The position numbers were made by a program, and so were the translations under genes. A stretch of DNA of 64,000 nt from Lacrimispora sphenoides JCM 1415 (GTDB taxonomy: Bacteria > Bacillota > Clostridia > Lachnospirales > Lachnospiraceae). Shown one piece after another: positions 1 to 7,962 of the stretch (positions are counted from its first letter, which is position 1; each line of letters starts with the position of its first letter). A model generated the notes under the pieces. The model worked only from the letters and a program-made list of their open reading frames with translations. It was not told where the DNA came from and searched no databases. The stretch lies in assembly GCF_900105615.1 (NCBI RefSeq), contig NZ_LT630003.1, forward strand, positions 4,962,001-5,026,000, in the 5' to 3' direction.

Positions 1-34
1 AAGGTGCCGTCCTGGCTGCAGGACAGCACCTTTT
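1..34. terminator. Hairpin terminator at window edge
   Basis: Arms 3-14 and 19-30 pair with one mismatch around a GCTG loop, and TTTT follows on the plus strand. The hairpin lies just past the stop codon of the minus-strand phosphatase remnant, so it probably ended that transcript. The minus-strand T tract would lie outside the window. Confidence 0.6.
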
Positions 35-35
35 C

Positions 36-221
36 TCATAGCTCCCAATATATGGGCTGCATGCGTTCAAAGGTACAGAATTGCTTGAATCCAATGTCTT
101 TTAAGATTTTCTTTACTTCCCCAATATCAAGTCCCATAAGTATTGCCCTTTGTACGATTTCCTCCATAGGACACTGGGAATCATCACTGAAATAAGTGTG
201 TATATGATAATCTGACAGCAT
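36..221 (-). pseudogene. Histidinol-phosphatase (PHP family) remnant with internal deletion
   Basis: The reading frame is intact but only about 61 codons, against roughly 260-270 for the HisJ/HisK PHP family. The first 33 residues match the family N-terminus (DYHIHTYFSDDS, holding the HxH metal ligands, then an MEEIV helix). The last 28 resemble its C-terminus (KKILKDIGFKQFCTFERMQP). Everything between, including most metal ligands, is gone, so the two ends are fused in frame at about residue 34. The start at 221 is chosen because GGAGG lies 8 nt upstream; an ATG at 242 lacks a site. Catalysis of histidinol phosphate is not expected. Family assignment is from recognised end motifs; the deletion is inferred from length. 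Confidence 0.65.
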
Positions 222-274
222 ATTCTGTTCCTCCAGCCTCATCTATGTATATGAATAAATTTTTTTGACCTTCT

Positions 275-303
275 TTGCCGGTTTAAGATTTATATGATAT
301 AAT
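275..303 (+). promoter_or_regulatory. Putative sigma-A promoter for the AraC remnant
   Basis: TTGCCG at 275-280 and TATAAT at 298-303 are separated by 17 nt, about 85 nt upstream of the start codon at 388. The -10 box is perfect and the -35 box is weak. Confidence 0.45.
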
Positions 304-387
304 GATAATGCACTGAGACCCACTTATCTAACACAATTATTTTTATTTATTATAACAATCGTATTTAGAGAAGGTGAGGAAAATTTG

Positions 388-918
388 ATGATAGATACCT
401 ATGTCATGCAGGATGCCTCAGAAATCCTCCGTTATGACCAGATGGGGATTCCGCTTTATATCAAAGGGATAAATTGTCAGATTATCCAGATTGGAAAGCC
501 CTTTGCCACTGGCATGAAGACTTAGAATTTATCCGCATTTTAAAAGGTCAGATGAATTACCACGTAAATGGAAAACGGGTCTTATTGAAAAAGGATGACT
601 GCCTCATGGTCAATACCAGACAGATGCACTACGGCTATTCCTACAATCGGCAGGATTGTGATTTTATCTGCGTTCTGTTCCACCCCCAGTTATTTACCGG
701 GAATAAATTGCTTTTCCAAAGGTACATAGCTCTGATTATGGAAAATCAGGGCATGGAATATATTTATTTTGACGGTTTAAGCTGCTGGGGAAGAGAAACG
801 GCAGCTTTACTTGATCAAATTTATTCATTATAAGAGCAGGCGGAGCTATTACTCCAAGCTGTTCTTACGAAGCTATGGATGTACTCCCAGCCAATTCAGG
901 AATTTACATTTGCAGTAA
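388..918 (+). pseudogene. AraC-family regulator pseudogene (frameshift plus internal deletion)
   Basis: A start at 388 with AAGGTGAGG upstream opens a frame that reads as far as IPLYIKG. One base is then missing from a G run near 466-468, and the protein continues in another frame as DKLSDYPDWKALCHWHEDLE, a typical AraC N-terminal cupin with a CHWHEDLEF metal/ligand-like strand. That frame stops at 831-833. A fragment of the second DNA-binding helix (SYYSKLFLRSYGCTPSQFRN) follows in the first frame and ends at 916-918. Most of the DNA-binding domain is missing, so this is a dead gene even if the one-base shift were a sequencing error. Confidence 0.75.
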
Positions 919-958
919 ATACCATAAAAAGAAAAGAGAAAGAAGAAGGTAGATCACC

Positions 959-2002
959 ATGGAAACAATGTCATACGTCACATCAATTTTGGAAAAAATC
1001 GTAAATATCCCAAGCCCCAGCGGCTACACCAGGGAAGTCATGAATGCGATCCAGGAAGAGGCAGCAAAATTCGGTTTTACCTCTGTTTATAACAAGAAAG
1101 GCGGCCTCATCATTAAGGTTCCCGGACAGAAACAGGAGGTTTTAGGCTTATCCGCCCATGTGGATACTCTGGGAGCCATGGTCCGTTCCATTACCAAAAC
1201 AGGGATGCTCACCATTGTGCCTGTGGGAGGTTTTATGATGGAGACCATCGAAGGCATGTACTGCAAGGTACATACCAGAACCGGTAAAACCTACACCGGG
1301 ACCATTCTCACAAAAGAGCCGTCCGTCCACACCTATGACAATGCCAGAACTCTGGAGAGGAAGGTGAAAAATATGGAGATACGCCTGGACGAGTTGGTAG
1401 AAAACATCGATGATGTAAAGAAGCTTGAAATATCCCCTGGGGATTACATCAGCTTTGATCCCATGTTCGTCCATACGGAAAATGGATTTATCAAATCCCG
1501 CCATTTAGATGATAAAGCTTCTGTGGCAGTCCTTATGGGAGTTTTAAAGGATTTATGGGAGTCCGGGCATAAGCCGGAAAGGACCCTAAAATTAGTGATC
1601 AGCAATTACGAAGAGGTGGGATATGGCGCAAGCTGGATTCCGGAAGATATCGAGGAGTTTATTGCGGTAGACATGGGAGCTTTGGGGGATGACTTGACCG
1701 GGGATGAAAAAAAGGTATCCATCTGTGCCCAGGATTCCACCGGGCCTTATGACTATGAAATGACAAACCGCCTCATTGCCGTTGCAAAGGAGAGGGGCCT
1801 TGATTTTGCGGTTGATGTATTCCCTCACTACGGTTCTGATGTAGGAAGCGCCATCCGTGGCGGCCATGACATCTGCGGCGCTTTGATCGGCCCTGGAGTA
1901 CACGCTTCCCATGGGACGGAACGGACTCATGAGAAAGGCCTGGAACAGACTCTGAAGCTGATTGAAGGGTATATTGGTCTTCCATTTTCCGGCAGGCCTT
2001 AA
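959..2002 (+). CDS. M42-family metallo-aminopeptidase (FrvX/YsdC type)
   Basis: The 347-residue protein fits the M42 glutamyl/leucyl aminopeptidase family, cytosolic dinuclear-metal enzymes that trim peptides and often form dodecameric shells. Visible motifs are SAHVDTLG (His67, Asp69), RHLDDKAS (Asp184), NYEEVG (Glu218/219, catalytic base and ligand), VDMGA (Asp238) and HASHGTERTH near 315-324 (C-terminal ligand His). AGAAGG lies 10 nt upstream of the ATG. It precedes the PTS locus but is separated by a promoter-like region, so it is probably independently transcribed. Family members are sometimes misnamed cellulases (endoglucanase M); nothing here supports glucanase activity. Confidence 0.9.
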   Translation: METMSYVTSILEKIVNIPSPSGYTREVMNAIQEEAAKFGFTSVYNKKGGLIIKVPGQKQEVLGLSAHVDTLGAMVRSITKTGMLTIVPVGGFMMETIEGMYCKVHTRTGKTYTGTILTKEPSVHTYDNARTLERKVKNMEIRLDELVENIDDVKKLEISPGDYISFDPMFVHTENGFIKSRHLDDKASVAVLMGVLKDLWESGHKPERTLKLVISNYEEVGYGASWIPEDIEEFIAVDMGALGDDLTGDEKKVSICAQDSTGPYDYEMTNRLIAVAKERGLDFAVDVFPHYGSDVGSAIRGGHDICGALIGPGVHASHGTERTHEKGLEQTLKLIEGYIGLPFSGRP

Positions 2003-2034
2003 AAAAATATTTTCTCTTCTCTTTTTACTTTCTC

Positions 2035-2063
2035 TTGCAAAAAAAAGATGCTTGTGCTAGTAT
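2035..2063 (+). promoter_or_regulatory. Putative promoter of the PTS IIA-GH4 unit
   Basis: TTGCAA at 2035-2040 and TAGTAT at 2058-2063 are 17 nt apart and lie 33 nt before the IIA start codon. This is a partial match only. Confidence 0.35.
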
Positions 2064-2096
2064 ATAGAAAAATTTGACATAGGGGAGGAGTATACC

Positions 2097-2429
2097 ATGG
2101 ATGAGAATTATGCTGTAGCATTTCAGCTCATTATGAACGCAGGAAATTCAAAATCGCTTTCCATGATGGCGATGGAGTCTGCCAGGGAATTTAACTTTGA
2201 GGAGGCCGAAAAATACTTAAAAGAGGCGGAGCTAGAGATGAGGTCCGCTCATCAGTCCCAGATCGATTTGATCCAGCAGGAAGCCCAGGGGAATCCTGTT
2301 GATGTAAACATTATTCTGGTACATGCCCAGGATCATCTGACCATGGCAATGATGGCCAAGGATCAGGCGGCAGAGATTTTAAACCTTTATCGGATGATCA
2401 AGGATTTAAAGGATGCCATTGTAAAGTAA
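2097..2429 (+). CDS. celC: PTS lactose/cellobiose-family IIA component
   Basis: The 110-residue all-helical protein matches the IIA(Lac/Cel) family. These proteins take phosphate from HPr-P and pass it to the IIB cysteine. The phosphorylatable histidine is in VHAQDHL (His76, with His80 following), and the trimer-core Asp79 is present. GGGGAGG stands 9 nt before ATG. It is followed by a GH4 phospho-glycosidase, while the matching IIB and IIC lie 1.6 kb further on behind a terminator and a separate operator-controlled promoter. No other IIA is present in the locus, so it probably serves both IIC proteins. Confidence 0.92.
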   Translation: MDENYAVAFQLIMNAGNSKSLSMMAMESAREFNFEEAEKYLKEAELEMRSAHQSQIDLIQQEAQGNPVDVNIILVHAQDHLTMAMMAKDQAAEILNLYRMIKDLKDAIVK

Positions 2430-2455
2430 AAATAAATAAACATTTGCCTAATAAC

Positions 2456-2497
2456 AGCCTTCTTGCACACTGACATAATCTCAGGAGTAAGAAGGCT
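2456..2497 (+). terminator. Hairpin between IIA and GH4 genes
   Basis: AGCCTTCTT (2456-2464) pairs perfectly with AAGAAGGCT (2489-2497), followed by TATTAC. There is no proper U tract, so it is more likely an attenuator or an mRNA-stability stem than a full terminator. Confidence 0.45.
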
Positions 2498-2526
2498 TAT
2501 TACAATCCAGGAAAAGGAGAGAGATT

Positions 2527-3861
2527 ATGGAAGGAATCAAAATCGTTACCATTGGAGGCGGCTCCTCTTATACACCGGAACTGGTGGAAGGGTTTATCAA
2601 ACGTTATGAAAAACTGCCTGTAAGAGAGCTTTGGCTGGTGGATATTGAAGCAGGAAGAGAAAAGCTGGAGACCGTAGGTGCCCTTGCACAGCGCATGGTT
2701 AAAAAAGCGGGACTTCCCATGAAGGTGATTCTGTCTTATGACAGGCGGGAGGCCTTAAAGGATGCAGATTATGTGACCACACAGATGAGAGTGGGGCTAT
2801 TGGATGCCAGAATCAAGGATGAACGGATCCCCTTAAGCCACGGCATGATCGGCCAGGAGACAAACGGGGCGGCAGGTATGTTCAAGGCATTCCGGACCAT
2901 TCCGGTAATTCTGGATATTGTAAAGGACATGAAAGAGCTTTGTCCGGAGGCATGGATGATTAACTTCACCAATCCTGCTGGAATGATCACAGAGGCAGTG
3001 TTAAGATATACGGATTATAAAAAGGTGATCGGCCTTTGCAACGTGCCGGTCAATATGGTAAATGGTTTTGCCAGACTTTTAGATGTGGAGCCGGAGCGGG
3101 TGACGATGGAGCTGTCCGGCTTAAACCACCATATTTTTGCAACCGATGTATTTGTGGATGGCCAGTCAAGGCTGGAAGAGATTCTGGAAATCTATCAGCA
3201 CATCAGTTCCGAAGATGCAATTTCCATGAAGAATTTCTCTACCCTGCCATTTTCACCGGAGTTTATCCGGGGGCTTCACTGTATCCCCTGCCCCTATCAC
3301 AACTATTATTACTTTACCAAAGAACAGCTGGAAGAGGAGTTAAAGGAATACAAGGAAGGCCGGGTCCGGGGCGAAGTGGTAAAAAAGGTGGAGGAGGAAC
3401 TGTTTGAGCTGTACAAGGATGAGAACCTGGATGTAAAGCCAAAGCAGCTGGAGATGAGAGGTGGTGCCAGGTACAGCGATGCTGCCTGCAACTTAATCTG
3501 CTCCCTGCACAATAATACCGGTGATATCCAGTATGTAGACGTACGGAACAACGGGACGATCACAAACCTACCGGCAGACAGTGCGGTGGAAGCAGCCTGC
3601 ATCATCACAAGCGGCGGTCCAAAGCCCATTGCCGTAGGCGAGTTAAAGCCCCAGATTAACGGAACCATACAAACCATAAAGACCTTTGAGCGCCTGGTCT
3701 GCGAAGCGGCTGTCACCGGAAACCGGGATCTGGCAGTGACGGCTCTCAACATGAATCCTCTTTGTGCAAGCGATCACGATGCCAATGCAGTCATTCATGA
3801 ATTGTTGGAGGCCCATAAAGAATACCTCCCTCAATTCTTTAAAAACGAAAGTCAAGAATAG
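2527..3861 (+). CDS. celF: 6-phospho-beta-glucosidase, glycoside hydrolase family 4
   Basis: The 444-residue enzyme has the GH4 N-terminal NAD-binding signature GGGSSYTPELVEG (residues 10-22). It also has the family metal-site segments GLCNVPVNM (Cys171) and LSGLNHH (His201/202). GH4 enzymes hydrolyse phosphorylated disaccharides by an NAD- and Mn-dependent oxidation-elimination route. The residues after the glycine loop and the adjacent Lac/Cel-type IIA point to 6-phospho-beta-glucosides such as cellobiose-6-phosphate. GGAAAAGGAG lies before the start. A strong terminator follows at once, so IIA and GH4 form a short unit. Confidence 0.92.
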   Translation: MEGIKIVTIGGGSSYTPELVEGFIKRYEKLPVRELWLVDIEAGREKLETVGALAQRMVKKAGLPMKVILSYDRREALKDADYVTTQMRVGLLDARIKDERIPLSHGMIGQETNGAAGMFKAFRTIPVILDIVKDMKELCPEAWMINFTNPAGMITEAVLRYTDYKKVIGLCNVPVNMVNGFARLLDVEPERVTMELSGLNHHIFATDVFVDGQSRLEEILEIYQHISSEDAISMKNFSTLPFSPEFIRGLHCIPCPYHNYYYFTKEQLEEELKEYKEGRVRGEVVKKVEEELFELYKDENLDVKPKQLEMRGGARYSDAACNLICSLHNNTGDIQYVDVRNNGTITNLPADSAVEAACIITSGGPKPIAVGELKPQINGTIQTIKTFERLVCEAAVTGNRDLAVTALNMNPLCASDHDANAVIHELLEAHKEYLPQFFKNESQE

Positions 3862-3908
3862 AAAAAAGCTGTGAAAATGACTGAAAAAGTCTATTTCACA
3901 GCTTTTTT
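3862..3908 (+). terminator. Rho-independent terminator after GH4
   Basis: A stem of AAAAGCTGTGAAA against TTTCACAGCTTTT follows the stop codon directly and ends in a run of seven T. Confidence 0.88.
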
Positions 3909-3990
3909 TATAGCGTAATAACGAATAATGTTTATGTTGAAAGGGGAAATTATAAATTATTAAATAAAAAGTTTATTTTTATTTTAGAAT

Positions 3991-4018
3991 TTGCTTGTGT
4001 TTTTGCATATGATATAGT
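3991..4018 (+). promoter_or_regulatory. Putative promoter of the IIB-IIC-GH1 operon
   Basis: TTGCTT (3991-3996) and TATAGT (4013-4018) are 16 nt apart. An overlapping alternative is TTGTGT (3995-4000) with TATTAT (4018-4023) at 17 nt. Transcription would begin near 4025, just ahead of the palindrome at 4038-4051. Confidence 0.5.
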
Positions 4019-4037
4019 ATTATATGGGTAACGAGAA

Positions 4038-4051
4038 GTGGTCTAGACCAC
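4038..4051 (+). promoter_or_regulatory. GntR/HutC-type operator GTGGTCTAGACCAC
   Basis: This is a perfect 14-bp palindrome about 13 nt downstream of the predicted start site and 16 nt before the IIB start codon, a roadblock position. Its core TGGTCTAGACCA is the known consensus of HutC-subfamily regulators such as NagR/YvoA and DasR. The GntR-UTRA gene at 7963-8637 in the same operon is the obvious candidate to bind it. Confidence 0.75.
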
Positions 4052-4067
4052 AGAAAGGGGTGCGAGG

Positions 4068-4373
4068 ATGTATCATATTTTATTAGTTTGCTCAGCAGGA
4101 ATGTCAACAAGCATGCTTGTAAAGAAAATGCAGGATGCAGCATCAGAAAAAGGCGTGGAGGCCACCATTTGGGCAGTGGGAGATTCTGAATCCGTTGAGG
4201 AAGTGAAGAAGGCAGATATAATTTTATTGGGGCCTCAGGTTCGTTATCTTGAGAAGAAGATGAACGAGAGAGTAAAAAATGAGAAACCTGTGCTTGTCAT
4301 CGATATGATGGCATACGGCACGATGAATGGCGCCAAGGTACTTGATCAGGCGCTGGGGAAATTAAACGGGTAA
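4068..4373 (+). CDS. celA: PTS lactose/cellobiose-family IIB component
   Basis: The 101-residue protein carries the IIB P-loop ILLVCSAGMSTSMLVKKM, in which Cys8 accepts phosphate from the IIA histidine and passes it to sugar bound in IIC. A GPQVRYL segment near residue 62 is also typical. It is cytosolic. The first gene after the operator-controlled promoter, it has GAAAGGGGTGCGAGG ahead of the ATG. Its IIA partner is encoded upstream in a separate unit, so supply of the two may be uncoupled. Confidence 0.92.
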   Translation: MYHILLVCSAGMSTSMLVKKMQDAASEKGVEATIWAVGDSESVEEVKKADIILLGPQVRYLEKKMNERVKNEKPVLVIDMMAYGTMNGAKVLDQALGKLNG

Positions 4374-4433
4374 GTATGAAAAAGTAACTCCCCGTTCCAA
4401 TCGTTTAGGGGAGGAGAAAAAGGGAGAAAAAGT

Positions 4434-5822
4434 ATGGGTGCATTTAATTCATTCATGGAAGCAAAATTTATGCCAATCGCAGCTAAAATTGGCTCCCAGA
4501 AACATCTGGTTGCCATTCGTGATGCCTTTATTGCCATCATGCCAATTACCATGGTTGGTTCCATAGCAGTTTTACTTAATGTATTTTTAAGAGATCTTCC
4601 AAACCAGGCAGGTATGACCGGCTTTGTCCAGGCAATGTCTCCAATCATCAGTGTTAACGGCAACGTATATTTTGGCTCTATTGTAATTCTTGCTCTGGCA
4701 TTTGTTTTTGCCCTGGGCTACAATCTTTCTAAAACCTACGATGTAAACGCCATTGCAGGCGGAGTCATCGCATTTGCAAGCTTAGTCACCTGTATGGGAC
4801 AAAGCGCTACCTTCAACTATGAACTTCCAGGTGTTGCAGCGGCGGCTGCCGACCAGCTGAAAGGTCTGGGACTTGATGTAACTGCCACAGCAGGCGGCGG
4901 TGTTGCATTAAACGGAGTCAGCGGCTGGGGATACTTAGGTTCCGGATACACCGGTTCCGGTGGTCTGTTTACCGCTCTGATTATGGGCTTTATCTGTACC
5001 ATGATTTACATAAAGCTGATGCAGAAAAAGGTTACCATTAACCTTCCTGATTCTGTACCGCCAGCAGTAAGCAAAGCATTTGCGGCAATTGTACCAGGTG
5101 TAATCGCCATTTATGTTGCAGGTATCTTAACCCAGATCTGCATAACCGCAACAGGCTCCACCATTAATGATATGGTTCTCAGATATATCCAGAGACCGCT
5201 CCTCAGCTTGTCACAGGGCTTCTTCAGCGTAATCTTCATGGTATTCCTGATCCAGCTGTTATGGTTCTTTGGTCTCCATGGACACAACGTACTTGCTCCT
5301 ATCATGGACGGAATCTACTTAACGGCACTGAACCAGAACATTGAGGCATTTACCTCCAGCCAGAGCGCTGCGAATCTTCCATACTTATGGACCCGCGGTT
5401 CCTTTGATGCCTATTGCCAGATGGGCGGCTCCGGAATCACCTTAGGACTTATTATAGCAATCTTCCTGTTTTCTAAAAGGGATGACCAGAAAGCCATTGC
5501 CAAGCTGTCCTGGCCCATGGGTGTATTTAATATCAATGAGCCGATCATCTTTGGTATGCCGATCGTATTGAACCCTGTATATTTGATTCCATGGCTGATC
5601 GTTCCTCCGGTATGTGCGGCCATCGCATACGGCGCAACTGCTATAGGCCTGATCCCGCCGGTATTCGTAGCTGTACCTTGGGTAATGCCTGCAGGCATCT
5701 ACGCCTTCCTTGCAACAGGCGGAAGCATAATGGCAGCGATAGTATCACTGTTTAATCTGTTTATATCTTTTGCTATCTGGACACCATTTGTAATGATGGC
5801 AAATAAGATGAAAAGCGAATAG
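4434..5822 (+). CDS. celB: PTS lactose/cellobiose-family IIC permease
   Basis: The 462-residue membrane protein has about ten hydrophobic segments and the IIC(Lac/Cel) hallmarks LWFFGLHGHN (near 280) and NINEPIIFGMPIVLNP (near 365), which form the sugar-binding and phosphorylation site. It opens with the amphipathic MEAKFMPIAAKIGSQKHL stretch seen in this family. GGGGAGGAGAAAAAGGGAG lies upstream. It should import and phosphorylate a beta-linked disaccharide using the IIB just upstream. A second, clearly related IIC lies at 10167. Confidence 0.92.
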   Translation: MGAFNSFMEAKFMPIAAKIGSQKHLVAIRDAFIAIMPITMVGSIAVLLNVFLRDLPNQAGMTGFVQAMSPIISVNGNVYFGSIVILALAFVFALGYNLSKTYDVNAIAGGVIAFASLVTCMGQSATFNYELPGVAAAAADQLKGLGLDVTATAGGGVALNGVSGWGYLGSGYTGSGGLFTALIMGFICTMIYIKLMQKKVTINLPDSVPPAVSKAFAAIVPGVIAIYVAGILTQICITATGSTINDMVLRYIQRPLLSLSQGFFSVIFMVFLIQLLWFFGLHGHNVLAPIMDGIYLTALNQNIEAFTSSQSAANLPYLWTRGSFDAYCQMGGSGITLGLIIAIFLFSKRDDQKAIAKLSWPMGVFNINEPIIFGMPIVLNPVYLIPWLIVPPVCAAIAYGATAIGLIPPVFVAVPWVMPAGIYAFLATGGSIMAAIVSLFNLFISFAIWTPFVMMANKMKSE

Positions 5823-5831
5823 TAACTTAGT

Positions 5832-5897
5832 TTAAGAAGGAGCTGCCAGACCAGTTCACAGGGGTTGTCCTGACAGAACTGATTTGGCAGTTCTTAA
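5832..5897 (+). other. Long imperfect hairpin downstream of celB
   Basis: TTAAGAA-gg-AGCTGCCA-ga-cCAGTTC pairs with GAACTG-att-TGGCAGTTCTTAA, capped by a small CAGG/CCTG inner stem. No U tract follows and transcription must cross it to reach the next genes. It may act as a 3-prime stabiliser, processing site or attenuator. Confidence 0.5.
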
Positions 5898-5928
5898 GTT
5901 TAGCAGAGAAAGAAGGGGAGAGAGCTCC

Positions 5929-6075
5929 ATGAAAAGTTGGACCATATTTTTAATTGCCATTGGCTGCCTGTTCATTACTGTATCACCCCAGCTTCCATCC
6001 CCTGCCATGTATATGACCGTTGGTCTGATATTTGTACTGTTGGGTGCAGTCATGCTGATAAAGAAAAGGAAATAA
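5929..6075 (+). CDS. Small two-helix membrane protein in the PTS operon
   Basis: This 48-residue protein consists almost wholly of two hydrophobic segments (about 3-19 and 23-43) around a PQLPSP turn, ending in KKRK. The start at 5929 is preferred to one 45 nt upstream because AAGGGGAGAG sits 8 nt before it. Wedged between celB and the GH1 gene, it may be a small partner of the permease or simply an uncharacterised membrane peptide. No family was recognised. Confidence 0.6.
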   Translation: MKSWTIFLIAIGCLFITVSPQLPSPAMYMTVGLIFVLLGAVMLIKKRK

Positions 6076-6088
6076 GGGGGTATAAGAT

Positions 6089-7480
6089 ATGAGACTTAAG
6101 TTTCCGGAAGGGTTTTACTTTGGAAGTGCAACCAGCGCCACCCAGTGTGAGGGAGGTGCAGAAGATGACGGGAGAGGCAAAAATATCTGGGATTTGTGGT
6201 ATGAGGAGGAAAGCTTTAAATTTCATGGAACCATTGGCCCGGCCATTACCTCTTCCTTTTACCAGAATTACAAAGAAGATATTCAGCTGATGAAGCAGAC
6301 GGGCCATAATTCTTTTCGGACATCCATCAGCTGGTCCCGCCTGTTTCCGGAAGGGTTTGGTGAGGTGAACGAAAAAGCGGTTGATTTTTACCGCAGCCTG
6401 TTTCTGGAATTAAGGGAAAACGGGATCGAACCATTTGTAAATCTTTACCACTTTGATATGCCGGTAAAGCTGCAGGAGCAGGGAGGCTGGGAAAACAGGA
6501 AGGTCGTGGATTATTATAAGGATTATGCCTGGATCTGCTTTAACTTATTCGGAGATCTGGTGAAGCACTGGTTTACCTTTAATGAGCCTATCGTTCATGT
6601 AGAATGCGGATATCTGCAATGCTATCACTATCCCTGCAAGGTGGATCCCAAAGCGGCAGTTACGGTGGCTTATCATACGGCCCTTGCCAGCGCTTTAGCG
6701 GTGAAGGAATATCACAGTATGAAGCAGGGAGGAAAGATCGGGATTGTCTTAAACCTGACCCCGGCTTATCCCAGAAGTTCCCACCCGGAGGATGAGAAGG
6801 CGGCAAAGATAGCCGAGCTGTTCCAGAATAAGAGTTTTCTGGATCCTGCCGTTAAGGGAACTTATGATCCGGAGCTGGTAGCTCTCATAGAAAAGCATGG
6901 ATTACTGCCGGAGGCTTCTAAGGAGGACCTGGAGATCATCCGTCAAAATACAGTGGATTTTCTGGGAGTAAACTACTATCATCCGTTCCGTGTCTGCGCA
7001 AAGGCCAGCCTGCCTAATCCATCAGCTCCATTTACGCCGGAATATTATTTTGATATCTATGATATGCCTGGTAAACGGATGAATCCATACAGGGGTTGGG
7101 AAATCTATCCCAGAGGCCTATATGACATCGCTCTTAACATCCGTGACAACTATGGAAACATTGAATGGATGGTCACGGAAAATGGTATGGGCGTGGAACA
7201 TGAAGGACGTTTTAAGACAGATGGTATGATACAGGATGACTACCGCATTGAGTTCTATGAGGAGCATTTGACCTGGCTTCATAAGGGGATAGAAGAAGGA
7301 AGCAATTGCATTGGATATCATGTGTGGACCTTTGTGGACTGCTGGTCATGGCTCAATGCTTATAAAAACCGTTACGGGCTTGTGGAGCTGGATTTGGAAA
7401 CACAGAAACGAACCATAAAAAAGTCGGGTTATTGGTATCAGGAGCTGCTTAAAAACAACGGTTTTGAAACGGGCAAATAG
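6089..7480 (+). CDS. bglA: 6-phospho-beta-glucosidase, glycoside hydrolase family 1
   Basis: The 463-residue cytosolic enzyme has the GH1 N-terminal signature FPEGFYFGSATSATQCEG, acid/base Glu166 in TFNEP, and nucleophile Glu364 in VTENGMG. The C-terminal WSWLNAYKNRYG followed by a basic KKSGYWY segment is typical of members that accept 6-phosphorylated substrates. It would split the phosphorylated disaccharide delivered by celB. AAGGGGG precedes the ATG. With the GH4 enzyme upstream, the locus has two mechanistically unrelated phospho-glycosidases, suggesting a mix of aglycones or linkages. Confidence 0.93.
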   Translation: MRLKFPEGFYFGSATSATQCEGGAEDDGRGKNIWDLWYEEESFKFHGTIGPAITSSFYQNYKEDIQLMKQTGHNSFRTSISWSRLFPEGFGEVNEKAVDFYRSLFLELRENGIEPFVNLYHFDMPVKLQEQGGWENRKVVDYYKDYAWICFNLFGDLVKHWFTFNEPIVHVECGYLQCYHYPCKVDPKAAVTVAYHTALASALAVKEYHSMKQGGKIGIVLNLTPAYPRSSHPEDEKAAKIAELFQNKSFLDPAVKGTYDPELVALIEKHGLLPEASKEDLEIIRQNTVDFLGVNYYHPFRVCAKASLPNPSAPFTPEYYFDIYDMPGKRMNPYRGWEIYPRGLYDIALNIRDNYGNIEWMVTENGMGVEHEGRFKTDGMIQDDYRIEFYEEHLTWLHKGIEEGSNCIGYHVWTFVDCWSWLNAYKNRYGLVELDLETQKRTIKKSGYWYQELLKNNGFETGK

Positions 7481-7489
7481 GAGAGGCAT

Positions 7490-7942
7490 ATGGAAGTAAA
7501 TCAAAAACTGAATGTAGAGGCAAAGGAATTCTTCAATGCCCTGGCAACCTCGGTTGCTTATGATATCAGCCAGGCTACAGGGAAAAAGGTAAATCCAGAC
7601 CAGGTTTATTCCGGTTTTCGCTATAAAAAAAAGATGAAAAATAAGATGGGGCAGGAAAACCATGTGGATGTGATGATCAAGCAGTTTTTATCTCCCAGCT
7701 GCTATGAGGCAAGCTTCCGTACTTCCCATGGGACGAATGTAATATTTTACGAGATCGAAGATAGTAAAGACGGAAACATTATGGTACACTACAGGGAGGT
7801 ATTTGAGGGGGAGAGTACTTCCTACTCCTTAAACTATAAAATTGTCTCCTGGTTCTATCAAAAAGGTTCCAGAAAGAGGGTTACCAGGATGCTGTCATCC
7901 ATGGAAAGCTTCATTAAGGGACAGAGGATAAAAGAGAATTAA
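7490..7942 (+). CDS. DUF3284 protein
   Basis: The 150-residue soluble protein is recognised as DUF3284: LNVEAKEFFNALATSVAYDISQATGK at the start, then a YKKKMKNKMGQ basic patch and a C-terminal NYKIVSWFYQKGSRKRVTRM helix. These proteins are usually found beside beta-glucoside PTS genes and have no established activity. It starts 9 nt after GH1 (GGAGAGGCAT before the ATG) and is followed by the GntR gene, so it is a bona fide operon member. The fold resembles a START-like binding protein, but that is inference. Confidence 0.8.
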   Translation: MEVNQKLNVEAKEFFNALATSVAYDISQATGKKVNPDQVYSGFRYKKKMKNKMGQENHVDVMIKQFLSPSCYEASFRTSHGTNVIFYEIEDSKDGNIMVHYREVFEGESTSYSLNYKIVSWFYQKGSRKRVTRMLSSMESFIKGQRIKEN

Positions 7943-7962
7943 ATGTGATAAGAGGTGATACA

